A model generated the notes under the pieces. It was not told where the DNA came from, made no database searches, and saw only the letters and a list, made by a program, of their open reading frames with translations. Both the position numbers and the translations under genes were made by a program. Below are positions 45,157 to 56,639 of a stretch of DNA of 64,000 nucleotides, one piece after another. Position 1 is the first letter of the stretch; each line of letters opens with the position of its first letter. Origin of the DNA: Megaustenia siamemsis (taxonomy: Eukaryota > Mollusca > Gastropoda > Stylommatophora > Ariophantidae); NCBI GenBank assembly GCA_032433765.1, contig JAVIAB010000092.1, forward strand, positions 104,383,779-104,447,778. The letters run 5' to 3'.

Positions 45157-45380
45157 GTGACCTTCCAGGCATGTAGTAAGAGGCGACTAAGGAGGTTGAT
45201 CGATGGCTTGATAAGCTGTCATTATAAAAAGTATTGTTATGGAAACAGCGCCGTATATTTTAGAGCAGTGATCTCTGCAATATGTGCCACTTTGGCACGC
45301 AAGGTTTCTGTTTTTGAGATTGTGGTTCTGCCCTATGTGCCGTCTTCGGCTGGAAAGGACAATAGATAGATAGATATTGA
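45157..45380 (+). mobile_element. Short LINE derivative with 5'-like and 3' ends
   Basis: It starts CAGGCATGTAGTAAGAGGCG, a motif also seen near 62808 and 19758. It ends CCCTATGTGCCGTCTTCGGC plus a GATA repeat (ATAGATAGATAGATA), the 3' end and tail of LINE-L. About 220 bp with no coding core, so perhaps an internally deleted copy. Confidence 0.45.
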
Positions 45381-46127
45381 TTACAAATATGTTGGTGATT
45401 TGAGGACATAATTCCTGAAAATGGCTGCCAAAGCAAGTGAAAATGTTGCTGACATCGATGGCGTAATCTTTAATGGCTTGGTTTATAATGTCCTTGTCTC
45501 ATTTCAAGGGTCATGGTTTGATCTCTTCTCTTCAGTTCTTTGATGGGATCATGGTGATCTCTCTTCGATTGACACTTGAATAGCGGGCGGCAAATTTTGG
45601 CATTAACCATTCATGCTGGTCTTGACTTCTTGTAATCTGTTTTGTATGTAATGAGATAGGGATGCACATAAAAAAACCTCGTAGAGCCGCGGCAAAGCTG
45701 GATTAGACTTTCACTGAGGCGTTCAATGTCTCTTGTTACCTTTTCTATTTCTTCTTATTTTTAGTTATTTTTCTTTTCTTTTATTTGCTTTCATCTAACT
45801 TGAAGGCCACTCAAAACGTCAGTGTGTCTATTCGTAAAGCTGAACATCATAGTAGTTGCGTGCGCTGTCTTTTTTTTTTTAACAAGTGTTCTGTTTGGTT
45901 TTGTATCTGGCTTTAAAGGGATCACTTTACTCTTCAACTCTATAGTCTGGTTTCATCAATGAGCATTCCAGCTAAGCTTATTCTGTTGAGAGTAAGATTC
46001 CTGCTGACACCGTTCCGTATCTGATTGAGGCTGGTGTGATCCTCAGTCGCTTCTGGCAAATTTAATGTCAATGGTTTTTGAAGGATCGAGAAGAGGAAAA
46101 GAAATGTTACAAACAAAAAGTGTAATA
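45381..46127. other. No recognisable feature
   Basis: No supported frame or repeat. Confidence 0.35.
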
Positions 46128-46322
46128 CTTATTTCTTCTTCTTCTTCTTTCCTTCCTCATTTGCCTTTCAGCGTCGAAGGGAGGTATAATTTGTGGTCTT
46201 TTGTTTCTCTGTTCGCCTCTGCTGCTGTTATGTTTCAAAGTGATTCTAATAATCCATCGATCCATCTTTTTCGTTGTAGATCTTTGGATCTGGTATTCCT
46301 ACAACGTTTATTGAAGGCTACT
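46128..46322 (-). mobile_element. LINE-B copy 5, 3'-terminal fragment
   Basis: The minus strand matches the last about 190 bases of LINE-B, beginning with a GAAGAA-rich tail (TTCTTCTTCTTCTTTCC at the 46135 side). It abuts LINE-E copy 4 head to head. Confidence 0.8.
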
Positions 46323-46972
46323 TGTATTGAAAAAGACATCATCTCAGTGCAAAATAAAGACAAGTGGAACAATATTAAAACAGGTAAATGAATTTAAATA
46401 TTTGGGAACTTTGTTAACCTCAGACGGAAGATGTACAAAGGAGGTGAGATGCAGAATGGCTCAGGCAAAAGCAGCTTTCCAAAAAATGAGGAAGATACTA
46501 TGCAATCCATTTTTGACAATAGAAACAAGACAAAAAAAGTTCTTAAATATTATGTAGAGCCAGTCTTAACATATGGATGTGAATCATGGACAATAGGATA
46601 ATAGACAAGAAAATCACTGGAGTCTGTAGAAATGTGGTTTTACAGAAGAATGTTGAGAGTACCATGGACAGCTAAGAAGATTAATGAAAATGTTATGAGA
46701 GAGGTCAAAGCAAAAAGAGAGCTAATTTCCAATATTAGGAAAAAACAATCATAATTTTTTGGCCATGTAATGAGAAGAGAACAGCTGGAATATATTGTAA
46801 CAACTGGAAAAATTGAGGGACGAAGAGATAGAGGGAAGCAAAGAGAAAAAAATAACAGGCAGCTTAAGAGAATGGCTTGGCAGAGGATCAACAACAGAAA
46901 TGATAAATAACTGCCGAGATCGAAAATTGTGGAGAGACATGATCACCTACGCCAGTAGGCACGGTGCTTGAT
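46323..46972 (+). mobile_element. LINE-E copy 4: connection region to 3' end
   Basis: The frame encodes VNEFKYLGTLLTSDGRCTKE and RMAQAKAAFQKMRKILCNPF, then, after shifts, CESWTI, RRMLRVPWTAKK and a FGHVMRR-like end. The 3' part carries GATCACCTACGCC as in copies 1, 2 and 5. 5'-truncated and frameshifted. Confidence 0.82.
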
Positions 46973-47398
46973 GTGTTGATCTTTCTGTCTAATACCTATT
47001 TTCCACAAATATATTATTCTTATCACGAAAGAAAGTAAAAAACTAAATTAGTTTGACATTAATTCGACAATTTGTTGTTTTCATGGTTGTATTACCAAGT
47101 TAACTTGTCATTTAACTATCAGAGACCAATATCATTGTATTGATACATTTGTTCTTGTTTGACAACATGTAGCTCAATAGTAAGAACAAATTCGTGTGAT
47201 AAGCACAATAAGGTCGGGAATTATTATATTTCTTCAAATCTTGTTTTGTTCTAATTTGTAACCCATACATCCTGTGTTGTGAGATTTTGCAGAGAAGTGA
47301 GGCTTTGTGAACATCGCTAGCCATGTATCTTGAATTGTTAACAAATTATTTATTTTAATTTGTAACGCTTATTCCGACAACCCATCTTTTCTAGCACG
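46973..47398. other. No recognisable feature
   Basis: AT-rich, no supported frame. Confidence 0.35.
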
Positions 47399-47681
47399 TC
47401 CTTTTGCTTTTTAAAAAAAAGTAAAGTACCCCCATCACGCCAACTTACGTATAGGGAATATGGTGTTAGTGACCATACATTTTACAGACCTTCAGTACAT
47501 GATTTTTGGGGTAATGTGATCGGTATTGCGCCCGTGCCGCTTTACTTTTACAGAAAAAAATCTGGTACCCATTGAAGGCTTGGTGAACCAGAAGCCGTCG
47601 ATTGGGATCGAACCCTACCTCTTGTCCTTTGTAGTCCAGTTCACTAACCACTGAGCTATCGCGGCTCCCTCCTTTTGCTTT
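47399..47681 (-). mobile_element. SINE-1 copy with 12-bp TSD
   Basis: Element 47411-47669, head at 47669 on the minus strand, A-tract at 47413-47420. TCCTTTTGCTTT is duplicated at 47399-47410 and 47670-47681. Confidence 0.95.
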
Positions 47682-47984
47682 GTGACTGTTTTGTATTATG
47701 CAGCCTGCACGTTTAGCTCTGATTGACATGTTTTTATTTCAAATAATCTGTTGGTTCTGACATAATATAACACTATCAATCAAATGATGTTTTAATTAAT
47801 TATCACGGGGATTCTTTTAAATGTTGCACAAGTTAAACATCGAAAAAAATTAAAAATTCATTTATTCGTGCATTCGTTTTTTATATATTCCTGTGTAATC
47901 AGTCAAGAGACACGGGTGGTAATCATCACATTGAATGCTACTTTTTTTTAAAATTTCACATATTGATATATCAAATTATAATTA

Positions 47985-48300
47985 TAGAAATGTGCCAGTC
48001 AAATACCTGTGGATAAAGAGAAACAGCGAAGACGATGGCGCCGTATAGGACACACTCTGCGGAAGACAACTGAGAATATTACACAACGGGCCCTCTTTGG
48101 AACCCCCAAGGAAAAAGACAAAGCGGAAGACCAAGATGTTCTTGGAGAAAAAATATGGAATCAATGTTGAAGATGATAGGGAGACATGGGATGATCTTTA
48201 AAAAAAATGGCAAGACTCAGAACGGCTTGTAAAGTGTTTGTTGAAGATCTATGCTTCACAGGGAGCTGAAAAGAAAGAAAAGAAGAAAAGGAAGATATAT
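47985..48300 (+). mobile_element. LINE-G copy 2, 3' end
   Basis: Matches copy 3 at 62905-63150: ACAACGGGCCCTCTTTGGAA, GGAAAAAGACAAAGCGGAAG and TGTTGAAGATCTATGCTTC, with an AAGAAAAGAAGAAAAGG tail. In the better frames it encodes a KRKRRPR..W..T basic C-terminus. Frameshifted. Confidence 0.75.
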
Positions 48301-49821
48301 CAAACATCAATTTGTTTTTGGTGCAAAGGTTAAAATTTTTAAACGAAAAATTATTCTTTGCATAAAAAACAAATTGATTATTGCTGCTGCCTACACCTTT
48401 AGACGTCAGTCTTAGCTCTTTAATTCCGAAATTATTGTTATTGTTTGAATACAATTATAAAAATAATATCATCACTCACAAATCCGTATAGTTTTTCTTC
48501 CTCGTTCACACTTAAATGCAGAGTGCGTAAAGTACTTTATAAAATCCCATGAAAAATAGTACGGAGTTAGAGTGTTTATAAATTTACTGTAGTATTGGTC
48601 AGCTCAAGGTTGGTGACATTTCAATACAGCTACGGCTTTTCTTGGAATAAGATTGACCATGGTCAGTGCCATTTCAAGAGAAGCTGTAGTTGTATTTCTC
48701 TCTTTATCACCTGCTTTGTTAATCACTATTCGTATATGCTATTGACCGAAGTATAACTCAAAACATATCATATTCAACTAGTCCCAAAATATGGGCTAGA
48801 CTTGTTTTATTTTAATTTTGTAAGACTTCTATATCTGACGAAGTCATAATAACTTCGGATAGCGCTAAGACACAACTTGAAATGTAAATATGTTATCCAA
48901 TACCTTATGATAAATGTAAGGTATCCAGTAGCGTCACTAGTGTTGCGACACGAAATGTAGTCACTACTTCCATCACATCTTTTTGAAGAGAAAACCCAAG
49001 TACTCTTTCCCTAGATGTCTTCGCTTCATGATCATGGGTCATGTACCTTCTTTCCGCTTATATCTACTGTAGAAAACGTAGACATCAGCATGGTGAAACC
49101 AAGCACTGTTACGATTTAATCTGTGTTTATTTTTAATTAGCTTATACGACGCTGACTCTGTGTTTTCATGACTTAGCTTTAGGGTTTTAGGTGTCTTGTC
49201 CACGGGGCCGCCTTCTGAGATGGTACTGGGAGTAGAGGAGGTGACGAAGCAGGTTCTGTCGATGGGATATCTTGAATCAGATCGACCGAACCCAAACGGA
49301 CATCATTTAAACTGTATCAGTTTAGTTAAATACTGGCGCAGAGTACCACAGAACAGTTTGACATAATCCGTGGGCGCTAAATTATTTCGGTCTAAGATAT
49401 GACGCATTTCATCATCAAAGTCTTTCAAGTAGCCATTTTTCATATCAATAACCGTGTGTTACTGGTAGCATGATGTTTCAGACCCTCAAGCAACTGAAGA
49501 TCCATCAAGACCATTTTTTATACCATCATTCCTTAGACACTAAATACACCTCCGAGAACGAGTAAAATAATTCACAGCAAAGGTCCTATGAAACCACTTG
49601 TTTGTAGAATCTCTTTTCGTCGCTTAAGACTTCTTTTTAGCGAGAAGTCTCAACTTGTTCTTATTTCGACGTAGCTCATGCTTCTAATGATGTATGAGAC
49701 TAACCTTAACTTTTAATATGTTATGACAAAATTCACACAAATAGCGACTGAGCTCGGGAGAGGCAGCGGCTCTTAGATCTATCGGATGGTCGAACGTAGG
49801 CATCTCAACATTTCACCGTGC
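48301..49821. other. No recognisable feature
   Basis: One of the longer stretches free of recognised repeats. No frame above 100 codons and no domain seen. It may be unique sequence. Confidence 0.4.
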
Positions 49822-50104
49822 TACCTAAGTGAGCCGGGAGCCGCGATAGCTCAGTGGTTAGTGAACTGGACTACAAAGGACAAGAGGTAGGGTTCGATCC
49901 TAACCGACGGGATATCTGTTCACCTAGCCTTAAATGGGTACCGGGATTTTTTCTGGGAAAGTAAAGCGGCACGGACGTAATACCGACCACATCACCCCAA
50001 AATTCATGTGCTGAAGTTCTATAATATGTATGGTCACTAACACCATATTCCCTATGCGCCACTTTACGTGACGGGGGCTCGTTACTTTTACTTACCTAAG
50101 TGAG
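49822..50104 (+). mobile_element. SINE-1 copy with 12-bp TSD
   Basis: Element 49834-50092 with head GGGAGCCGCGATAGCTCAG, B-box GGTTCGATCC and the full body. TACCTAAGTGAG is duplicated at 49822-49833 and 50093-50104. Confidence 0.95.
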
Positions 50105-50270
50105 TCTGTCATACTGTTTGTTACTTGGCACGTAGACGTTTTGTTTCTCCCATCATGGGAATATATTTGTTCTCAACCTTAGATGATCGGATATTTCCTG
50201 TCGAAGGTCAACCAACAAATAACAGCAAGTGGACGCAGTTGTGTCTTTAAAACTCTCATTGGGGTCTGCC

Positions 50271-50556
50271 ACTTGATTGCGATGGGAGCCGCGATAGCTC
50301 AGTGGTTAGTGAACTGGACTACAAAGGACAAGAGGATAGGTTCGATCCCAACCGACGGCTTTCGGTTCACCCAGCCTTTATTGGGTACCGGATTTTTTTC
50401 TTGGAAAATAAAGAAGCCCAGGCGTAATACCGACCACATTATCCCAAAGATAATCTGTCGAGGGTCTGTAAAACCTATGCTCACATAACATCATATTCCC
50501 TATACACCACATGGTGTGACGGGAGCTCTTTACGTTTGTTTTTACTTGATTGCGAT
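50271..50556 (+). mobile_element. SINE-1 copy with 13-bp TSD
   Basis: Element 50284-50543. ACTTGATTGCGAT is duplicated at 50271-50283 and 50544-50556. The 3' hairpin reads ACACCA/TGGTGT where other copies read ACGCCA/TGGCGT, so pairing is kept. Confidence 0.95.
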
Positions 50557-50759
50557 ACAGTTGATTCTCTTGACTGATAATCTGACTGCCGTCTCTGAGG
50601 TTCTTCAAAAGCACTATATAGGGGGTATTGAGACTTATCATTTTATGCTCCTTATTTTTTCTCAAATATGTTTTGAATTATGTAGACCACGCTTATATTT
50701 CTGCTATTCTATTTCTTTTATTCTATTTATATGACTGCCTTTGGTAAATAAATGTGGTC

Positions 50760-51440
50760 ATCCTGTTGTCAAATTCAACTGGTAAACTGTATACCACCAC
50801 TATATATCGTTTACATTCGATCACTATCTGCAACCACTTAAAATCACCAAGATTCCATTTTTAAAAACATTATTATCATATATATAGAAAAAAAATGAGT
50901 CGGTCACCTATGAGTCTGCTATATTCTTCTTATCTATTTATTTGTCACTCTGTACCATCCCGTACCAACACATATTGTTCTGCCACCCTAAATCCCATTA
51001 ACATTAATTAAAATATACTTTTCTTTTTTTTTAAATCAATCAGTCAACTATGGTTCTGCCATAAATTATTCGATTATCATCGGCCACTCTGTACCATTCC
51101 CACACCATACATCCGTCACCCTTTAAAAAAACCAAATAAAATCCATTAAAATATATGTTAAAAAATTAATATATATACTATGGTTCAGCCATATTTTACT
51201 ACATTTATCATCGGTCACTCTGTACCACCTCCACACCATACATACCGCTCTGCTATTGTAAAAGCCAATTAAAAGTAATTAAAATATGCTTTTAAAAAAT
51301 CAATCTATCAAATATGTTTCGGTTATCATTATTTATCACTCCCACCGAATCACCCCTACAACCCAACCACCCCTCTGATACCATTCGGCCTAAAATTCAT
51401 TAAAACTCATTAGAATACAAATTTAAAAAAAAAAAAACAT
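50760..51440. repeat. Degenerate ~130-bp tandem repeat, ~5 units
   Basis: CACTCTGTACCA-like anchors recur at about 50818 (weak), 50946, 51085, 51216 and 51338 (weak), with ATGGTTCTGCCAT- and CATTAAAATATA-like blocks between. The spacing varies from 122 to 139 bp and divergence is high, so it is an old array. The whole stretch lacks coding frames. Confidence 0.65.
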
Positions 51441-51949
51441 GGGTCAATTATGAGTAGGCGCTATTTTTCATATATTTCACTATTTTGTATCTGAACAATG
51501 ATCTTCCAATTACCAACACTTTTTTTTACGATTATCTCCCCTTTCACGGTTATCTCCCTTTGAAGTGTCCATCATGATCTTTAGGCGAATCTGGAGTGTT
51601 CCACTGGTACCTAGAGGGTATCCACGTCCAACCATATCCATTGATATTCACCGCAAATCCACCAAATTCCAAAAGTGTCCATCACCACCCTATACATTAC
51701 ATCAAAGGACTCTCTTGACCATAGAATTCTAATGTGGTATGTTTTGTTTTATGATTTCATCCTCATTTTGTCAAAGAGAGGAACATGTCATTGGTGGATC
51801 TATTGGTCGGAAAAAAAACGTGGCTGAGGGTCAAATATGTTAGTTAGCCGTTGATGTGTATTTATTGTTATATGTGAATTATGTACTTTGTTTATAATAC
51901 TCCATGATCATATCCATTTGTAAGAGAGTTACTATGAATGCATTTGTTA
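51441..51949. other. No recognisable feature
   Basis: Contains a short imperfect repeat (ACGATTATCTCCCC / ACGGTTATCTCCC). No gene or element seen. Confidence 0.35.
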
Positions 51950-53292
51950 TATGAAGGGAGGTCAAAAAGTAATGCACACCAATTTTTTTCTCGGCTAATA
52001 ATAAAGATAGGAATATGAAATTTTGCACACTTGGAATATGACATGTCCCAATTATGTGCACCAAATTGCACAGCATTATGATAAATATTACGCAATCTAT
52101 GAACCGTTAAAATGGAGCTTGTCAACAATGTCCGTTACAAACAGCGAATTGTCATAGAATTTCTGGTTGCGGAAAAAGAAACTGTGGCAAACATTCATAA
52201 ACGACTGTGTGCAGTGTACAAATGTTCTGCAGTCGATAGGAGCACAGTTAGTCGCTGGGTTCAGAGAATTAAAGCTGCAGAAAGTGTACGAGTGGAGCTG
52301 CATGATTTACCGCGTTCTGGACGTGTTGCCTCGGCTACCAGCACAGACATGTTAAACCGGGCTGATGCCATTATTCGTAAGGATAGGCGTATCACTAGTC
52401 AGCAATTGGCATTGCATCTTACAGTCAGCAAGGGAAGTGCAATCGCAATTTTTAAAACTCTCGGATATTCAAAGATTTGCGCTCGATGGGTTCCTCGATG
52501 CCTAACAAATGATCACAGAGTTCAAAGGAAAACATTCTGTTCTGAATTGTTGGAGCGTTTCGGTGTTGAAGGAGAATTGTTTTTGTCAAAAATTGTTACC
52601 GGTGACGAAACGTAGGCACATTATTATGAGCCTGAAACAAAAATGCAGTCAATGGAATGGCATCATCCGCAGTCACAAAAAAAAAAAAAATTCAAAACAT
52701 CTCCATCAGCCGGAAAGGTGATGATCACTGTCTTCTGGGACATTGATGGTGTGATTCTTGTTGATGTAATGACAAGAGGTGAGACAATCAACTCGACAGC
52801 TTACATCAATACACTGACAAAACTCAAAAATCCGTTCCACAGAGTTCGGCCTAATAAGCCATCTGCAGATTTGTTGCTTCAACATGACAATGCACGCCCT
52901 CACACAAGTCTGGTAACACGGGAAGCAATCAACAAATTTGGTTGGGCTGTACTGCCCCATCCTCCTTACAGCCCTGATCTGGCTCCCTCAGATTTCCATC
53001 TGTCTGGACCACTCAAAAAATTACTGCGTGGGACACACTTTGACAATGATGAGGATGTGATCCATGCAGTTAAAAAATGGCTACAGCGAGCAGGACAAAA
53101 CTTGGTACAAACGAGGCATTCATGACCTAGTTTCGCGTTGGCGTAAGGCAATACGCTTGGACAGAGATTATGTTGAAAAATAGGTAGTGTAAAGGGGATG
53201 TTCAGCTACAATCTGTGAAAATTTCACACATTTTGCCCGAATAGTTTCCGAGAAAAAAATTGGTGTGCATTACTTTTTGACCTCCCTACGTA
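51950..53292 (+). mobile_element. Mariner (Tc1/mariner) transposon, copy 1
   Basis: Element 51952-53290, flanked by TA on both sides (51950-51951, 53291-53292). The terminal inverted repeats include GGGAGGTCAAAAAGTAATGC followed by ACACCAATTTTTTTCTCGG at 51956, with the reverse at the other end. One transposase frame fills the middle. About 1.34 kb, a normal size for mariner. Confidence 0.95.
52112..53183 (+). pseudogene. Mariner transposase copy 1, nonsense and frameshift
   Basis: The N-terminal helix-turn-helix region (DRSTVSRWVQRIKAAESV) and the WVPRCLTNDHR motif (mariner WVPHEL) are followed by GDET, where the Trp codon after it is TAG at 52613-52615; copy 2 has TGG there. The same frame continues with HDNARPHT and YSPDLAPSDFHL, the second and third catalytic Asp. 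An extra base near 53083 (CTACAGCGAGC against CTACGCGAGC in copy 2) shifts the last about 30 codons. Transposition would need another source of enzyme. Confidence 0.92.
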
Positions 53293-53629
53293 TATTAGGG
53301 TTCAGCCTCTTCGTTACAGCACAGGCTAATGTTAGTGAGCAAGAAGTAGTAGAAGTACATTGCTGCAACATTTCATGTTGTCTCCTTTATTACCGTCTCT
53401 TCTGGGGCTTTACTTTAGGGGTAGGTTACTGATGTTTTTTTTTTAATTTTATATAAGCTCTGTAACTTCTTCTTGATCCAGAATTTCTTATTGTCTCAGC
53501 ACATATATTCTTTCAAGTATATCCATCGGAGTAACGCTCTGCACATATCTTCGATGTTTGTTCTCGTCCAGAATGACGCCCGACGATGACTTCATTAATA
53601 TTATGACCATTCTTCTGTGATCTGTAACT
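53293..53629. other. No recognisable feature
   Basis: Spacer between mariner copy 1 and LINE-A copy 2. No frame of note. Confidence 0.35.
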
Positions 53630-54384
53630 TTCATCATCATCATCGAGTGCCGTCTCCGTAACGAAGGTTGGCTACCATGGAGCCCCATTCTGCTCTGTCT
53701 CTTGCTTTGATGTTGCAGGTTGCCATAGGCTGATTTGTCCATCTTTTGATGTTACTCGTCCATGTTAGTCTTGGTCTGCCTCTGCCTCTTTTACCTTGAA
53801 TTTTCCCATCCAATATTACTTTTAGTAGGCTGTTGTGTCTTTTAACATGGCCCAAAAATTGCATTTGTCTTGTTTGAATTGTGTTTAGTAGTTCTCTTGT
53901 AATTTTTAGTTGTTTTAAGACTTCATCGTTTGTTTTCTTTTCCTTCCATTCAATTCTACCTATTCTTCTATATATCCACATTTCAAAGGCTTCAATTCTC
54001 TGTTCTGTTTTCTTGTCTAATGTCCATGTTTCTGCACCATATAGGAATATTGAGAAGATGTAACATTTTGCTATTCTAAATTTATCCCTGGTGTTACTTG
54101 TTTTGATGTTAGTATGTTTTTCATGGCATTAAAATTATTTTTTTTCCTATTCTTTTGTTTAATTCAGTTGTACATTTTCCATCACTGGTTATAGTATGTC
54201 CAAGATAGTTCTGAACTGTCTCCAGGTCTATTCCTTCAATTTTGATATCCATTTGTGGGTTTTGAGCATTTCCTTTGTTTATGATCATAGTTTTAGTCTT
54301 TTTGATATTCATATTTAGTCCATATTTTTTGCTTATCATGTTTATTTCATCAAGTAATTGTGGTAGATCTTTAGGATTTTTAGC

Positions 54385-55724
54385 TACGTAGGGAGGTCAA
54401 AAAGTAATGCACACCAATTTTTTTCTCGGAAACTATTCGGGCAAAATGTGTGAAATTTTCACAGATTGTAGCTGAACATCCCCTTGACACTACCTATTTG
54501 TCAACATAATCTCCGTCCAAGCGTATTGCCTTACGCCAACGCGAAACTAGGTCATGAATGCCTCGTTTGTACCAAGTTTTGTCCTGCTCGCGTAGCCATT
54601 TTTTAACTGCATGGATCACACCCTCATTATTGTCAAAGTGTATCCCACGCAGGAATTTTTTGAGTGGTCCAAACAGATGGAAATCTGAGGGAGCCAGATC
54701 AGGGCTGTAAGGAGGATGGGGCAGTACAGTCCAACCAAATTTGTTGATTGCTTCCCGTGTTACCAGACTTGTGTGAGGGCGTGCATTGTCATGTTGAAGC
54801 AACAAATCTGCAGATGGCTTATTAGGCCGAACTCTGTGGAACCGAATTTTGAGTTTTGTCAGTGTATTGATGTAAGCTGTCGAGTTGATTGTCTCACCTC
54901 TTGTCATTACATCAACAAGAATCACACCATCAATGTCCCAGAAGACAGTGATCATCACCTTTCCGGCTGATGGAGATGTTTTGAATTTTTTTCTTTTTGG
55001 TGACTGCGGATGATGCCATTCCATTGACTGCATTTTTGTTTCAGGCTCATAATAATGTGCCCACGTTTCGTCACCGGTAACAATTTTTGACAAAAACATT
55101 TCTCCTTCAACACCGAAACGCTCCAACAATTCAGAACAGAATGTTTTCCTTTAAACTCTGTGATCATTTGTTAGGCACCAAGGAACCCATTGAGCGCAAA
55201 TCTTTGAATATCCGAGAGTTTTAAAAATTGCGATTGCACTTCCCTTGCTGACTGTAAGCTGCAATGCCAATTGCTGACTAGTGATACGCCTATCCTTACG
55301 AATAATGGCATCAGCCCGGTTTAACATGTCTGTGCTGGTAGCCGAGGCAACACGTCCAGAACGCGGTAAATCATGCAGCTCCACTCGTACACTTTCTGCA
55401 GCTTTAATTCTCTGAACCCAGCGACTAACTGTGCTCCTATCGACTGCAGAACATTTGTACACTGCACACAGTCGTTTATGAATGTTTGCCACAGTTTCTT
55501 TTTCCGCAACCAGAAATTCTATGACAATTCGCTGTTTGTAACGGACATTGTTGACAAGCTCCATTTTAACGGTTCATAGATTGCGTAATATTTATCATAA
55601 TGCTGTGCAATTTGGTGCACATAATTGGAACATGTCATATTCCAAGTGTGCAAAATTTCATATTCCTATCTTTATTATTAGCCGAGAAAAAAATTGGTGT
55701 GCATTACTTTTTGACCTCCCTTTA
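54385..55724 (-). mobile_element. Mariner transposon, copy 2 (inverted relative to copy 1)
   Basis: Element about 54387-55722, with TA at 54385-54386 and 55723-55724. The same terminal repeats as copy 1 and very high identity over the full length. It inserted into an existing LINE-A copy. Confidence 0.95.
54494..55564 (-). pseudogene. Mariner transposase copy 2, one nonsense codon
   Basis: 357 codons in one frame including the natural stop, with a single internal stop at codon 138 (TAA where copy 1 has CAA, after NDHRV). The Asp triad is complete: D165 in GDETW, D259 in QHDNA and D294 in APSDFHLF, with 34 residues between the last two, which places it in the DD34D mariner group. The N-terminal helix-turn-helix and a normal C-terminus (LDGDYVDK) are present. 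Length and motifs match an otherwise whole transposase. The lesion differs from those of copy 1. Confidence 0.94.
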
Positions 55725-55841
55725 GTAGTATCAGCTTTCATCATGTCCTCGTATATACGGCGGATGTTGCCGGAGTTAGCAGATGATTGTTCTGAAAGAA
55801 CTAGGGCTTTTTTAAATAGTGTCTATGCAAAGCTTTTAGCA

Positions 55842-56129
55842 GATTTATTGGCTTAAAAAAAAGAAAGTAAAGTGCACCCATGACGCCAAGTGGCGTATAG
55901 GGAAAATGGTGTTAGTGACCATACATTTTACAGACTTTCGGCACATGATTTTTGGAGTAATGTTGACGGTATTACGCCTGTGCCGCTTTACTTTCCCAGA
56001 AAAAAAGCCGGTACCAATTTAAGACTGGGTGAACCTGGAAGCCGTCGGTTGGGATCGAACCCTACCTCTTATCCTTTGTAGTCCAGTTCACTAACCACTG
56101 AGCTATCTCGGCTACCGATTTATTGGCTT
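55842..56129 (-). mobile_element. SINE-1 copy with 13-bp TSD
   Basis: Element 55855-56116, minus strand. GATTTATTGGCTT is duplicated at 55842-55854 and 56117-56129. The head has two changes (GGTAGCCGAGATAGCTCAG). Confidence 0.95.
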
Positions 56130-56639
56130 TTAACTACGTATTGTTGTTGGGAGAGCTTTTGTGCTCCATACAAGCTGTTTGTTTGGTGCTTTGTAGCAGC
56201 TGGGTAAGCAAGGGTTGCAAAGTTGGCCTCGAGTCAGACCGTGTTTATTTCTGAACTTCATTCCATGTACTTTCAAGACTGTGAAGCTGCAGGGTATATG
56301 TAACCTATATAATGACAGCTCAATTTGTCTGACCACTGCAGCTGGTAGATAAATTGTTAAGTACCACAGGAAGGCATTACTCAATTCTGAAGACTTTTCT
56401 TGAAGTGTTGTCATTGTCAGGGGAATTTTACGTTTATTCTTTGATGTCGTGTGGTGGATCCTTTATAGGTCTAAACCTCATTTTATTTGCAAACCAGTGG
56501 GTGGTCAGTGTTGCAGTCGGTAATGTGTAGGTGATGCTTTTGTTTAAGTGATCGTTAACTAATGACTGAATCTAGCATAAGTAATGATTGAATCTAGCTG
56601 ATGCTAGTGTTTAGTAGCATCTTGGTCTCTTTCTATCTC
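56130..56639. other. No recognisable feature
   Basis: No domain in the short frames and no repeat found. Confidence 0.35.

Larger units (their letters stand above)
53630..55750 (-). mobile_element. LINE-A copy 2, 3' part, split by mariner copy 2
   Basis: The minus strand encodes, from 54339, SKKYGLNMNIKKTKTMIINK (RT palm end) and, after shifts, QTRQMQFLGHVKRHNSLLK and RGRGRPRLTWTSNIKRW (113 codons at 53981-53640). The tail is (ATC)n at 53630. The mariner sits at TA in a stretch whose empty form is visible in LINE-A copy 3 (CTGCTAGTAGAACAGCC near 60385). The part upstream of the mariner (55723-55750) is short and diverged. Confidence 0.83.
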
